Below the pieces are notes generated by a model. That model worked only from the letters and a program-made list of their open reading frames with translations. It was not told where the DNA came from and searched no databases. The position numbers and the translations under genes are program-made. DNA of 64,000 bases from an uncultured Lachnospiraceae bacterium (GTDB taxonomy: Bacteria > Bacillota > Clostridia > Lachnospirales > Lachnospiraceae): positions 1-64,000 of the forward strand of contig CAJTRA010000011.1 of the NCBI GenBank assembly GCA_910578345.1. The letters are read 5' to 3'. Of the stretch, positions 1-8,397 are shown piece by piece (the first letter of the stretch is position 1; each line of letters opens with the position of its first letter).

Positions 1-379
1 AAAGAATGTCATTCAGGTCGTAATCAAATTTATATTTATCAGAGATGGCATTACAAATCTTATCAGTTCCAAGAGAGTAGTAGATGTCTTTTAGAAACAG
101 ATATCCAACGCTGCAGGAACGGCGGACATTCTTGTCAATGAGCGTGGAAGCGGAATATTTGAGAAGAATTCCCTGCTTTGCTCCTTTTTCTGCCAGGGTC
201 AGTTTTTTTGTATATTCTTTTGCCCATTCAATGGGATCCATATCACCACATCTGGCTTTGATTTCTTCAAGGCTGCCAAGGCGTTCAACGGTTTTGGTAG
301 TTGTTTTGTTTCCAATACGGACAGATTTCTGAACATAATAAGTAGGTGATTTTTTAGTTCCGGCACAAGTTAGTTTCAT
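1..379 (-). CDS. IS1634-family transposase, N-terminal part (runs off the left edge)
   Basis: The minus strand is open from an ATG at 379 to the window edge with no stop, giving 126 residues. The start has a GGAGGA ribosome-binding site about 8 bases upstream. The protein opens with a short beta-rich region (TYYVQKSVRIGNKTTTKTVE, then RLGSLEEI) typical, as I remember the family, of IS1634/IS4-type DDE transposases, followed by YTKKLTLAEKGAKQG. The catalytic DDE residues would lie outside the window, so I cannot say whether the copy is intact. It is the only clear mobile-element gene here and lies just upstream of a decayed DUF3990 locus. Confidence 0.75.
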   Translation of the reverse strand, partial: MKLTCAGTKKSPTYYVQKSVRIGNKTTTKTVERLGSLEEIKARCGDMDPIEWAKEYTKKLTLAEKGAKQGILLKYSASTLIDKNVRRSCSVGYLFLKDIYYSLGTDKICNAISDKYKFDYDLNDIL

Positions 380-651
380 AAGACATATCCTCCATACTTG
401 TATTATATCACAAATACGCACAAATAGCCACATAAAAATGAAAAAGATTTGACAAAAAAATACAGGCTTTATCGGACCTGCAAGAGTTTTTCTTTTATTC
501 AACTGTCAAACTACCGCGATCCTCGACGTTGCAGGATCCGCCCTCCTTTTCATCAATAATCCGCCCAAAAACGGAAAATCCCATCTTGCGAAAATCATTT
601 TATTCGTATACAGTAAAGAATAGAAACAGTAAGAAAAGAACACTATATCGC
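380..651. other. Intergenic region with IS promoter and possible IS end
   Basis: AT-rich leader of the transposase (ribosome-binding site at 388-393), then a stretch that belongs to neither flanking gene. The end of the insertion sequence should fall somewhere in 430-530. The words around 498-520 (AACTGTCAAACTACCG) could be a terminal repeat, but the partner end is off the window. The reading frame open from 529 across 652 has no recognisable protein before 652. Confidence 0.35.
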
Positions 652-1050
652 ATGGGTAAAATGACAGTCTATCACGGCAGCTATACCGCCGTCGAATGCC
701 CGGAAATTATCAAAAAAAGAAATACGAAAGACTTCGGCCCAGGCTTTTACTGTACTGTGATCCGTGAGCAGGCAGTACGCTGGGCCATGCGTTATAACAC
801 GCCGATCGTCAATACCTATACTGTGCGTATGAACACAGCCCTTAAAATATTAGAATTCCGGGAAATGACAGAGGAATGGCTTGATTTTATCATTGCCTGC
901 CGCCATGGCGATTCCCATACCTACGATATCGTTATAGGCGCTATGGCAAAGTTTAAATACCCGACACACCAGATCAATTTCTGTACGCCCGCCGCCTTGA
1001 AATGCCTGGAATATGTATTCATTGAATCATTAAGACCTAAGCCATATTAG
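652..1050 (+). CDS. DUF3990-like protein, apparently internally deleted
   Basis: From ATG 652 (or 661) the product begins MTVYHGSY after three residues and carries the DUF3990 hallmarks: HGSY near the start, FGPGFYCT, EQAVRWA, and EWLDFIIACR followed by YDIVIGAMA. DUF3990 proteins are small ADP-ribosyltransferase-like proteins, often paired with DUF3791 and thought to act as toxin-antitoxin or defence modules. In homologues I remember, about 20 residues separate YDIVIGAMA from the next conserved block, AKFKYPTHQINFCTPAALKCLEY. Here the two blocks are fused directly, which suggests an in-frame deletion. The last dozen residues also differ from the usual end. No good ribosome-binding site is visible and no DUF3791 partner lies upstream, so the gene is probably inactive. 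The open frame extends upstream to 529 without recognisable sequence. Confidence 0.6.
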   Translation: MGKMTVYHGSYTAVECPEIIKKRNTKDFGPGFYCTVIREQAVRWAMRYNTPIVNTYTVRMNTALKILEFREMTEEWLDFIIACRHGDSHTYDIVIGAMAKFKYPTHQINFCTPAALKCLEYVFIESLRPKPY

Positions 1051-1082
1051 AAAACAATAACAACAGCCATAAAATGTTATAG

Positions 1083-1560
1083 ATAGTAGAAGGGAAAAGA
1101 AAGCACGTCCGGACGAGAAGAGCAAAAAGCAAACGATCTGTTTTTACCTGCAGCCTGATCGACTATATCGCAAGAAAGACCAAAAAACAAAAGGTCTGCC
1201 GTAGTAAATGCACTCGGCAGGCCCTCTGTTGCCCAAATATATGATCTGGCCGATGTCTATCACAGCGACAATATCGATGCCGTCAGCGATGATTTCATCG
1301 CTGATGCCCATATTACCGAAGGGATACTTGATAATGTTGCCGCCGCCAGATACGCCGTCCCCAGCCACTGGGATATCGGTAAAGTATACAAACGGCTGAT
1401 TCTCGGTATCGCCCGCGAAAAGAATATAGAGGTGATTGACGCGCTGTTCGCAGCCTGCAATTCCTTTGTCAGCGACAAGATTGACGATTACAACAGCTGC
1501 TTCTATTATGATGCGCCGCAGAATATCCTTAACGCTTTTCTTACCGGTGAAATTGAATGA
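1083..1560 (+). pseudogene. Frameshifted remnant of a DUF3990-linked conserved gene
   Basis: Two overlapping frames together read like one protein. The first (1083 onward, containing SVFTCSLIDYIARKTK) meets the second (NKRSAVVNALG, IYDLADVYHSDNIDAVSD, ending FLTGEIE at 1560) in the run of six A at 1182-1187. Removing one A joins them. The second part is about 120 residues, acidic and helical, and looks like the small conserved protein that often follows DUF3990 genes, though I cannot name a family. No ATG exists in the first frame after the stop at 1080, so the start is lost too. It lies 30 bp after the DUF3990 gene on the same strand, and both appear decayed. Confidence 0.5.
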
Positions 1561-1572
1561 GTCTGCAATTCT

Positions 1573-4380
1573 TCACTCTTCCCGCAGCCGTTCCACAACA
1601 CTCTTCTTTCGAAACTGCCTGTAGCAGACCGCCGGCGCAAGCGCTGCCACAAACAGCAGGACCGGCAGCACGATCACAAAGGGCAGGATCTGGAACCGGT
1701 ACTCAAAGAACAGGATCACCCCGTTTAAGGCCCGCAGCACCAGCCAGGCCAGAATGCTTCCCAGTACGAAACTGATCGCCCCGGAAATCGCGATATAGCT
1801 GACGCCCTCCCAGATTAAAGTTGCAAGCAGCTGAGCGCCTGTCATGCCAATGCTCTGCAGCATGGCAAATTCCCGTCTTCTGGAAATGATTTCCGTCACG
1901 ATGGCATTGATAAAGTTCAGAACGCCGATCAGGGCGATCACCCCGGCAAGAGCGATCCCGATCGTGGCGATCACCGTCACCATGCCTTCGAATTCTTTCC
2001 GCAGAGCCTCCTTCGTCAAATAGCCCATCTGCGGATTCTGATCCGTATACGCCTTAAGCGCCGACTCGAAAGCCGCCCGGTCCTCCTCTCTGACCTGATA
2101 GGAGACGGTGAAACAATTCGTGAAGTTCTCCCCTTGATATCTGTCATACGAATCGATACCTGTCCCGTCCGTCTCTTCGATGCCGAACTCCGACAGCGGC
2201 AGGATCATGTCGCAGCCGTTGGCCGTGTAGCGGCTGATTCCCATACTGGAGGGAATGTCAACGATGGCCATGACCTGATATTGCTTCTTGGCAAGGTTCT
2301 CATATACCACATCGATGGTCTCGCCCCCGGCATCCGTGATCTCATGGATAACCGAATCTTTGGTCGCCCACTCTATCGTCACGGTATCCCCCGGTTTGTA
2401 GACATGTTCTTCCGGCGGCAGGAAATCATTGCCAAGAATCTGCGTCAGCAGCACATACTCCCCTGTCTTAAACTTTTCCGGATCCCAAGTTCCTTCCAGA
2501 ACCTTCACATTGTCAAAAAGCGCCTCGCTGTAACCGAAACAATTACCTTCCATTGACTCTTCGCCCGCCAGCAGTTTCTGCAGCCCTGCCGCCGAATGTG
2601 TATCACGTCTGAGCTTATCCTCCGTCTGCAGGTCCCGCAGCCTCTCCCTTGCCTCTTCGTCAAGCTGCATCCAGGTCACATACCGCTGCCACATTTCCCG
2701 GCGCCCTTCGATGCCTTCCTGCGCATCCGCCAGTTCCAGGAAATCCGGTTCGATCGACAAGTCGCTGCTCCTGTAGCTGCCGGTCAGACTGATATTGCCA
2801 AGCAGGAAATCCCCGGCGATCCGCTCTTCGATAAACCGGTCGATGCGGAAGCTTCCCACCGCCGTCATCACGATCACTAACAGGATGATGCTTAAGGAGA
2901 TCGCCGTAATGACCACGGCCGTTGTGCGTCTGCTGCGTCCCAGATTGGAAAGAGCCATGGAAACGGCACTGAATCTGCGTCTCTTCTTTGTCAGGTTGGC
3001 CCTGTGCCGGCCCTCTTCCTGTCTATATTTTCCTTCTCCGACAGGCTTTCTCCGGCGGCTATGAGGCTCTGTACGGCTTTCCTCCTCCTGCCTGTATTTC
3101 TCTTCCCGGACAGGCTTTCTCCGATGCCTGTGGGAAGCTGTAAGGCTGCTCTCCTGGGTATACTTGACCGCCTCGACGGGCGATACGCTTCCCGCGATCT
3201 TACCCGGCTTACGGCTGCTTATGGAAACCGTGAGCGCAGAAAATCCTGCGCTGCACAGCAGGATCCAGGGCTGGAACTGCAAGGAGATCTCCATACCCGA
3301 ATAATCCATAAAGCTGAGCATAAAGGGCAGGGCAACCGCCCCGATCCCATAGCCAACAAGCAGCCCGACAGGAATCCCCACCGCGGACAGCAGAAGCGCC
3401 TGCCGTCTCACCAGCCTGCGGATCTGCTTCTTCGTGGTGCCGATCGTCTTAAGCAGCCCATAGAACCGGATGTCGCTGATCACGGATATCTGAAAGATAT
3501 TGTAAATAATCAGATAGCCGGTGAACAGGATCACCGCCACCGCGCCAAGCAGAATCAGGATTGTGAACGGGTCCACCGCCTCCAGACGGCTGCCCATATA
3601 AGCCCAGTTGACACCGTAACCAAGCTCCGTCTCTGGTTCATAACCGGCATTGCGGATGATGGTCTGTATCTTCTCTTCCAGATTCCGCGCCTTGTCAAGA
3701 TTCAGATTGACTGCCAGCAGTCCTACGCCTCTGTCCTCAGGGTGTTCCTCTCCCCAACGCCTGAAATCCTCATCCGTATAAGCGCCCCGCAGTTTCGTCC
3801 AGTAACTCTCCGACAGGAAAAGTTCGCTGGCATGAGCGACCGTATCGCCCTGATACCAGCCGCAGACCGTAAACTCGTCTTCGATCGTCTCTCCCATGAA
3901 GGCAAACCGCAGCGGAATCTTCTGCCCCAGTTCATAAGGCAGGCCCAATTCATCCAGGATAAACGTATCTACGATAATATCCTCGTCCGCCTCCGGCATA
4001 TGCCCCTCCTCCAGTGTGATGAACATATCCGCAAGCGCTCTCTCCTCCGGCTGATAGCGGACTTCCGCCTGTCGTTTCACGAAGTTTTCCGCTACACCGA
4101 TAAAAATGTTGTAATTGCTTTCCTTCACCAGCGGATCCGCAATGACCTTCTCATACTGCTGCCTTGTGGCCGCCTTCAGTCCCACATGGGATCTGGTCCC
4201 GATCTCCCGCATGGTCTCCTCCTGCGACACCTGCATAGCGCCGCCTGTCAGGGAAAAAACCGCCGTAAACAGAATGCCTGTCAATATGATCGCCAGTACC
4301 GCAAAGAGATTCCGCATACGGTTGCTTCGCAGGCTGCGGTTTGACAGTTTGCGGATGGATGCTCCGTTGTTGTTTCTCAT
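1573..4380 (-). CDS. FtsX/MacB-type ABC transporter permease
   Basis: A 935-residue membrane protein with two FtsX-type halves. Residues about 25-45 form the first membrane helix, followed by a long outer domain to about 265, three helices (about 270-395), a cytoplasmic linker, a helix near 485-505, a second outer domain, and three helices near 785-925. The cytoplasmic segments RFYGLLKTIGTTKKQIRRL and REFAMLQSIGMTGAQL are the paired coupling motifs of this family. Such permeases move peptides, lipids or antibiotics, or relay mechanical signals. The linker (about 415-460) is very basic and contains two copies of a 23-residue unit (KPVREEKYRQEE and KPVGEGKYRQEE). The start overlaps the stop of the ATPase gene by 4 bases (ATGA), so the two are translationally coupled. 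The substrate is not evident; the upstream two-component system suggests an antimicrobial peptide. Confidence 0.9.
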   Translation of the reverse strand: MRNNNGASIRKLSNRSLRSNRMRNLFAVLAIILTGILFTAVFSLTGGAMQVSQEETMREIGTRSHVGLKAATRQQYEKVIADPLVKESNYNIFIGVAENFVKRQAEVRYQPEERALADMFITLEEGHMPEADEDIIVDTFILDELGLPYELGQKIPLRFAFMGETIEDEFTVCGWYQGDTVAHASELFLSESYWTKLRGAYTDEDFRRWGEEHPEDRGVGLLAVNLNLDKARNLEEKIQTIIRNAGYEPETELGYGVNWAYMGSRLEAVDPFTILILLGAVAVILFTGYLIIYNIFQISVISDIRFYGLLKTIGTTKKQIRRLVRRQALLLSAVGIPVGLLVGYGIGAVALPFMLSFMDYSGMEISLQFQPWILLCSAGFSALTVSISSRKPGKIAGSVSPVEAVKYTQESSLTASHRHRRKPVREEKYRQEEESRTEPHSRRRKPVGEGKYRQEEGRHRANLTKKRRRFSAVSMALSNLGRSRRTTAVVITAISLSIILLVIVMTAVGSFRIDRFIEERIAGDFLLGNISLTGSYRSSDLSIEPDFLELADAQEGIEGRREMWQRYVTWMQLDEEARERLRDLQTEDKLRRDTHSAAGLQKLLAGEESMEGNCFGYSEALFDNVKVLEGTWDPEKFKTGEYVLLTQILGNDFLPPEEHVYKPGDTVTIEWATKDSVIHEITDAGGETIDVVYENLAKKQYQVMAIVDIPSSMGISRYTANGCDMILPLSEFGIEETDGTGIDSYDRYQGENFTNCFTVSYQVREEDRAAFESALKAYTDQNPQMGYLTKEALRKEFEGMVTVIATIGIALAGVIALIGVLNFINAIVTEIISRRREFAMLQSIGMTGAQLLATLIWEGVSYIAISGAISFVLGSILAWLVLRALNGVILFFEYRFQILPFVIVLPVLLFVAALAPAVCYRQFRKKSVVERLREE

Positions 4381-5225
4381 GCGCGCACCTCCTTCGCCGC
4401 TGCCATAGATCCCGTTTTCTCCCCCATACCGTTCTGCTTCATAGCGCCCTGGCCTGCGGCGTCTCTTTGCCCCGCGGCATCCTCCGGCCTGCTCTCCGTC
4501 ATAGAACTCTCTGGCCCGCTTCCCGACATAGCATCCTCCGGCCTGCTTCCCGGCATATGGTCATCCACGATCCGTCCGTCTTCGATATGGATCACCCGGT
4601 CGCACAGCTGGGCCAGCGCTTCATTGTGCGTGATCATCACGATGGTCTGATGGAACTGCTCTCCCATCAGCTTCAAAAGCCCCAATACCTCCTGGGTCGT
4701 CCTGCTGTCCAGATTGCCGGTCGGCTCGTCGGCCAGGATGATGGAAGGCTTCGTCACCAATGCCCTGGCGATGGCCACCCGCTGCTGCTGTCCGCCGGAA
4801 AGCTGTCCCGGCAGGTTGTCAAGCTTATTCTCCAATCCCAGCGTACAGACGATCTCCTTTAAGAAAGTCTCATCCACCCTGCGCCCGTCCAGTTCCACAG
4901 GCAGCACGATATTCTCATAGACACTTAAGATCGGCACCAGATTATAACTCTGGAAGATAAAGCCAATCTGCCGCCTGCGGAATATGGTGAGCGCATTCTC
5001 GTTCAGCTCGAAGATCTTCTTCCCCGCCACCATGACCGAACCGCCCGTGGCATAGTCAAGCCCGCCCAGCATATGCAGAAGCGTGGACTTCCCGGATCCG
5101 GAAGTGCCCACCACCGCCGCAAATTCCCCTTCCTCAATAGACAGGTTGACGCCGTCTAACGCTTTCACCTGCGTGTTGCCGTGTCCGTAATATTTTCTTA
5201 GGTCTCTGGTTTCCAGTATTTTCAT
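4377..5225 (-). CDS. ABC transporter ATP-binding protein (LolD/MacB/BceA type)
   Basis: The nucleotide-binding subunit for the FtsX-type permease encoded immediately after it. Walker [10 protein letters not shown] (about residues 39-47), Q-loop [10 protein letters not shown], signature LSGGQQQR, Walker [12 protein letters not shown] and the H-loop in MITHNEAL are all intact, as in lipoprotein- and peptide-exporting systems. The core ends near residue 222. An unusual tail of about 60 residues follows, containing three 9-residue repeats ([27 protein letters not shown]) and a Gly/Ala/Met-rich end; related ATPases usually lack it. The gene lies 122 bp after the kinase gene behind a probable response-regulator box. 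The start at 5225 has an AAGGAG site. Confidence 0.92.
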   Translation of the reverse strand: MKILETRDLRKYYGHGNTQVKALDGVNLSIEEGEFAAVVGTSGSGKSTLLHMLGGLDYATGGSVMVAGKKIFELNENALTIFRRRQIGFIFQSYNLVPILSVYENIVLPVELDGRRVDETFLKEIVCTLGLENKLDNLPGQLSGGQQQRVAIARALVTKPSIILADEPTGNLDSRTTQEVLGLLKLMGEQFHQTIVMITHNEALAQLCDRVIHIEDGRIVDDHMPGSRPEDAMSGSGPESSMTESRPEDAAGQRDAAGQGAMKQNGMGEKTGSMAAAKEVRA

Positions 5226-5321
5226 AGAACTCCTCCTTGTCGGCCTGCTGCCGGTTGTATCTTACGCTCTTATTCTATCAGATACTTCTTACAACAAGCT
5301 GACAGAAGGAAGGAAAAGATG

Positions 5322-5335
5322 TGACAATTTTGTCA
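5322..5335. promoter_or_regulatory. BceR-like operator before the ABC transporter genes
   Basis: Reads TGACA-N4-TGTCA, an inverted repeat on either strand, about 100 bp upstream of the ATPase start and just after the kinase gene. BceR-type regulators of Firmicutes bind TNACA-N4-TGTAA-like boxes upstream of their transporter genes. A TAGAAT -10-like hexamer lies on the minus strand at 5272-5277 with a poor -35, as expected for an activated promoter. Function is inferred from sequence and position. Confidence 0.5.
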
Positions 5336-5347
5336 GAAGTTTATCGA

Positions 5348-6313
5348 TTACACATTTGGCAAAAATAAAGAAAAGCAGCTCCCTTGTCCAACCTTCGATG
5401 CCACCGTAATATACCCCTTCTCCTGCTGCGCGATCAGCTGCGCCAGATACAGCCCAAGCCCGCTGCCTTCCTGCTGCTCCACCGCCCTGCCGCGGTAGAA
5501 ACGCTTAAAGAGCAGCGGATATTCCTTCTCTTCGATACCGATCCCCTCATCTTCCACAGTGAGTTTCGTGTAGAGATCCAATCTGGCGATCTTCACCCGG
5601 ACACAGCTGTATTCCGGCGAATATTTGACGGCATTTTCCAGAAGGTTGGAAAGCGCTTCCGCCGTCCACTTCGGATTATGCGGCAGACAGAAATCCTGGA
5701 ATTCTTCCACCACAAGCGCGATCTTCTTCGCGGCCGCCTGCCCATAGACAGCGCTCACCGCCCTGGCGATGGTCTCCTTAATCCCGGCAGATTCCACCGG
5801 AAACCGGATCATGCCGTTTTCCAGCCGGGAAGCTTTCAGAAGACTGGCCATCAGCCACTGCATCTGATCCGCCTGGCTCCTTGCGTGCTCCAGAAATTCC
5901 CTGCGCCTGTCCTCGTCACCGCTGATTGACGCTTCCTGTAGAAGTTCCGTGTCCATCACGATATTGGCAAGCGGTGTTTTCAGTTGGTGGGATAAGTCCG
6001 AGAGCAGTTTCATGACCTGGTCCTTCTCCCCTACCGCCTGCTCTTCCCGAAACCGGGCATCTGACAGGATACGCCGCAGCTGACTGACAATCCGGGACTC
6101 CCTGGTCTCCCGAATATCCAGATCCTCCGGCAGGCCAGAGCTTTCACCGTCAGATCTTCCCTGTTGAAATCTGTCCAGGATCCGGTCCATTTTCCGCCAT
6201 TGCCGCAGGAAATATGCGGTGCTTCCAATAAGCACCGCAAGACACAGCGCAAGACAGACCGCCAGGATCCAGACGGCCGCCTGTCCGGCCGCTGCCAAGC
6301 CGACCGTCCCCAT
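5348..6313 (-). CDS. Sensor histidine kinase of the peptide-sensing type
   Basis: A 321-residue kinase. I chose the ATG at 6313 because its codon overlaps the regulator's stop (TGATG) and a GGAGGAGG site lies 8 bases upstream; an in-frame ATG at 6331 is possible. There is one clear hydrophobic segment (about residues 8-30), no sizeable outer sensor domain, then a coiled linker, the phospho-accepting box SDLSHQLKTPLANI, N-box ALSNLLENAVKYSP, and ATP-lid motifs DEGIGI and GSGLGLYLA. Kinases without an extracellular sensor, next to FtsX-type exporters, usually sense through the transporter, as in BceS or VraS-type systems. It should phosphorylate the regulator encoded just upstream. Confidence 0.9.
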   Translation of the reverse strand: MGTVGLAAAGQAAVWILAVCLALCLAVLIGSTAYFLRQWRKMDRILDRFQQGRSDGESSGLPEDLDIRETRESRIVSQLRRILSDARFREEQAVGEKDQVMKLLSDLSHQLKTPLANIVMDTELLQEASISGDEDRRREFLEHARSQADQMQWLMASLLKASRLENGMIRFPVESAGIKETIARAVSAVYGQAAAKKIALVVEEFQDFCLPHNPKWTAEALSNLLENAVKYSPEYSCVRVKIARLDLYTKLTVEDEGIGIEEKEYPLLFKRFYRGRAVEQQEGSGLGLYLAQLIAQQEKGYITVASKVGQGSCFSLFLPNV

Positions 6314-6993
6314 CACGCTTCCTCCTCCCACAGATAGCCGATCCCCTGAATCGTGCGGATATGATCGCCGCCCAGCTTCTTACGCAGACGGCTGATATTG
6401 ACAGACAATGTATTTTCTTCCACATAATTCCCGTCTGCGTCCCAAACCCGCTGTAAAATCTGCTCCTTTAACAGTGCGCGATTCTTATTCTCCAGAAAAA
6501 ACTGCAGAAGCCGGAATTCTGTCATACTTAAGTCCAGTTCCTCTCCCTGACAAAATGCCCGGAAAGTTTTGCAATCCAGCGTCACATCCCCGGATGTCAG
6601 TCTATACGTCTCCTCTGTCCGGCACAGCTTCCTATTCAGGATGTTCTGCAGTCTGATCTTTAAGACAGCGACAGAAAAGGGTTTCGTAATATAATCATCC
6701 GCGCCGCTTGTCAGACCCATGATCTCATCGGTTTCTAAATCTCTGGCCGTCAGCATCAGGATTGCTGTCTGCGCTCCTGCACCAGAACCCTGTCGGATCT
6801 TCTTGCCAAAATCGAGGCCGTCTCCGTCTGGCAGATTGAGATCCAGGATGACGGCCTCTGGTCTTTCCTTTTCAAAAAGGGATTCTCCCTCCCGCAGGGA
6901 ATACGCATTTACCACGGCATATCCCTCCTGCTCCAATGCAAAAGAGATACCGCGGTTTAATCCTGTATCGTCTTCTATGACCAATACTTTCAT
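6313..6993 (-). CDS. OmpR-family response regulator
   Basis: A 226-residue regulator. The receiver domain carries the acidic pair in VIEDD, the phospho-acceptor Asp in AVILDLNLPDGDG (about residue 51), the Thr in MLTARD and the Lys in YITKPF. The C-terminal winged helix (about 130-225) ends with the usual IRTIQGIGYLW. Its ATG overlaps the stop of the preceding PLP-enzyme gene (ATGA) and its own stop overlaps the kinase start, so three genes are coupled. The likely target is the TGACA-N4-TGTCA box at 5322, which would place the ABC genes under its control. Confidence 0.92.
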   Translation of the reverse strand: MKVLVIEDDTGLNRGISFALEQEGYAVVNAYSLREGESLFEKERPEAVILDLNLPDGDGLDFGKKIRQGSGAGAQTAILMLTARDLETDEIMGLTSGADDYITKPFSVAVLKIRLQNILNRKLCRTEETYRLTSGDVTLDCKTFRAFCQGEELDLSMTEFRLLQFFLENKNRALLKEQILQRVWDADGNYVEENTLSVNISRLRKKLGGDHIRTIQGIGYLWEEEA

Positions 6994-8204
6994 GACTCTT
7001 CCTTCCGTCTTATGCCTGCTCCTATCCTTTCCAGCCCTTTCTCCAGATCCGCGATCAACAGATCTTCCCCTTCCAGACCGCAGTGGATCCTGATCATGTT
7101 CTGTGGCGCTCCCAGCCAGGCCGCCTCCTCGTCCGTCGCTCTCGCAAAGGGCATTGTCACCAGACTTTCAAAGCCGCCCCAGCTCACCCCGATCTTAAAG
7201 ATGGACAGCGCCTCACAGAATGCTTTCGCCTCTTCCACCGAACCGTCGATCTCGAAACTCATAAGCCCACAATTCCCCCGCTGCTGTTTCTTCATCAGTT
7301 CATACTGTGGAAATGAGGGCAGGCCCGGATAGTGCACCTTCTTCACCTTCGGATGCCTCTCCAGAAACTCTGCCACTGCCATGGCCGTCTTCTCATGCTG
7401 CCGTAAGCGTACCTCCATCGTGCGGATACCACGGATCCCCAGCCAGGCCTCCATCGGTCCTAAGATACCGCCGTACAGTTCCCGCATCAGCGATAATTGA
7501 TCCAACAATGCGGCATCTTTCGCCACAAGCACCCCGCCTATGATATCGCTGTGTCCGCCAATATACTTCGACATCGTATGCATAACCATATCCACACCCA
7601 GATCTAACGGATTCTGGAAGATCGGCGTGCAGTAAGTGTTATCGATATACACCCTGGCATGATGAGCGCCTGCGATCGCCGCCACGCCCTGGATGTCCTG
7701 CAGTGTCATCAGAATGGAAGAAGGACTCTCCAGCACGACCAGATCTGTATTGTCCGCGACAGCCTCCTCAAATTCCTCCAGCCTGTCTCCTTTGACAAAG
7801 GTGATTTCCATCTGAAAATGTTCCGTGCAGTACTGTGTCAGAAATGTCTTGAGCGGTCCATATACATTGCGCACGCAAACGACATGGGACCCGCTGTGGC
7901 ATACCGCCATGACTGCTGTCGTAGCCGCCGCCATCCCCGAAGAAAAGACAAAAGCCTTTTCCCCATGTTCTAACGCCGCGATCTTATCTTCCAGAATCCG
8001 CACGGTCGGATTCTGAACACGGCCATAACAGTATACGTGCTTGTCCGTCTTATCACTGTCATAATACGCATCAATACTTGGAAAAACGTTCAGGGAATTG
8101 AGAAAAACAGGCGGTACAATGGCATTATAATAACGCTCATATTCCTCGCCATAATGGGTCTCGATCAGTCTTGCATCTTTTAAATATTCGCTTTGGTTTG
8201 TCAT
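6990..8204 (-). CDS. Cys/Met-metabolism PLP-dependent enzyme (cystathionine lyase/synthase family)
   Basis: A trans-sulfuration-type PLP enzyme of 404 residues from ATG 8204, chosen because AAAGGAA lies upstream and the family's first conserved block begins soon after; the longer frame to 8288 adds an unconvincing tail. Diagnostic features are the tyrosine/glycine loop YCYGRVQNPT, the SSGMAA turn, DNTYCTP, the PLP lysine in HTMSKYIGGHSD, and the C-terminal SWGGFESLV. The family includes cystathionine gamma-synthase, beta- and gamma-lyases and methionine gamma-lyase; sequence alone does not decide. It is unusual as first gene of a two-component/ABC operon, joined by an ATGA overlap to the regulator. 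Confidence 0.85.
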   Translation of the reverse strand: MTNQSEYLKDARLIETHYGEEYERYYNAIVPPVFLNSLNVFPSIDAYYDSDKTDKHVYCYGRVQNPTVRILEDKIAALEHGEKAFVFSSGMAAATTAVMAVCHSGSHVVCVRNVYGPLKTFLTQYCTEHFQMEITFVKGDRLEEFEEAVADNTDLVVLESPSSILMTLQDIQGVAAIAGAHHARVYIDNTYCTPIFQNPLDLGVDMVMHTMSKYIGGHSDIIGGVLVAKDAALLDQLSLMRELYGGILGPMEAWLGIRGIRTMEVRLRQHEKTAMAVAEFLERHPKVKKVHYPGLPSFPQYELMKKQQRGNCGLMSFEIDGSVEEAKAFCEALSIFKIGVSWGGFESLVTMPFARATDEEAAWLGAPQNMIRIHCGLEGEDLLIADLEKGLERIGAGIRRKEES

Positions 8205-8326
8205 TTTACACGGTTCCTTTCTGTTACCCGATTTCTTCTGGCTGCTTCGTGATTCTTGAAAGCTCCATCCTATGAAGAAATGTAGCATCCGGACATAACC
8301 GTGTCAATGCTTTTGGCCGCTTTCGT

Positions 8327-8354
8327 TTGCCTTTTTCCCTGTTTGTTCTATAAT
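8327..8354 (+). promoter_or_regulatory. Probable sigma-A promoter of the MATE gene
   Basis: TTGCCT (8327-8332), 16 bases, then a perfect TATAAT (8349-8354), 44 bp before the MATE start codon. It lies in the 193-bp divergent region between the PLP-enzyme gene and the MATE gene. The -35 is only a partial match. Confidence 0.5.
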
Positions 8355-8397
8355 AAGAGTATGGCAAAAGAATCTCTGTAAAGGATATGGTGTACAA

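Noticed and set aside
1182..1188. A6-C run as a programmed -1 frameshift site
   Set aside because: Joining the two frames needs a +1 shift, the run is not in the slippery X-XXY-YYZ register, and the gene also lacks a start; a mutation is simpler.
3004..4344. Plus-strand open frame of 446 codons
   Set aside because: It lies wholly antisense to the FtsX-type permease, which has clear domains; the antisense product is rich in Arg, His and Pro and has no recognisable fold.
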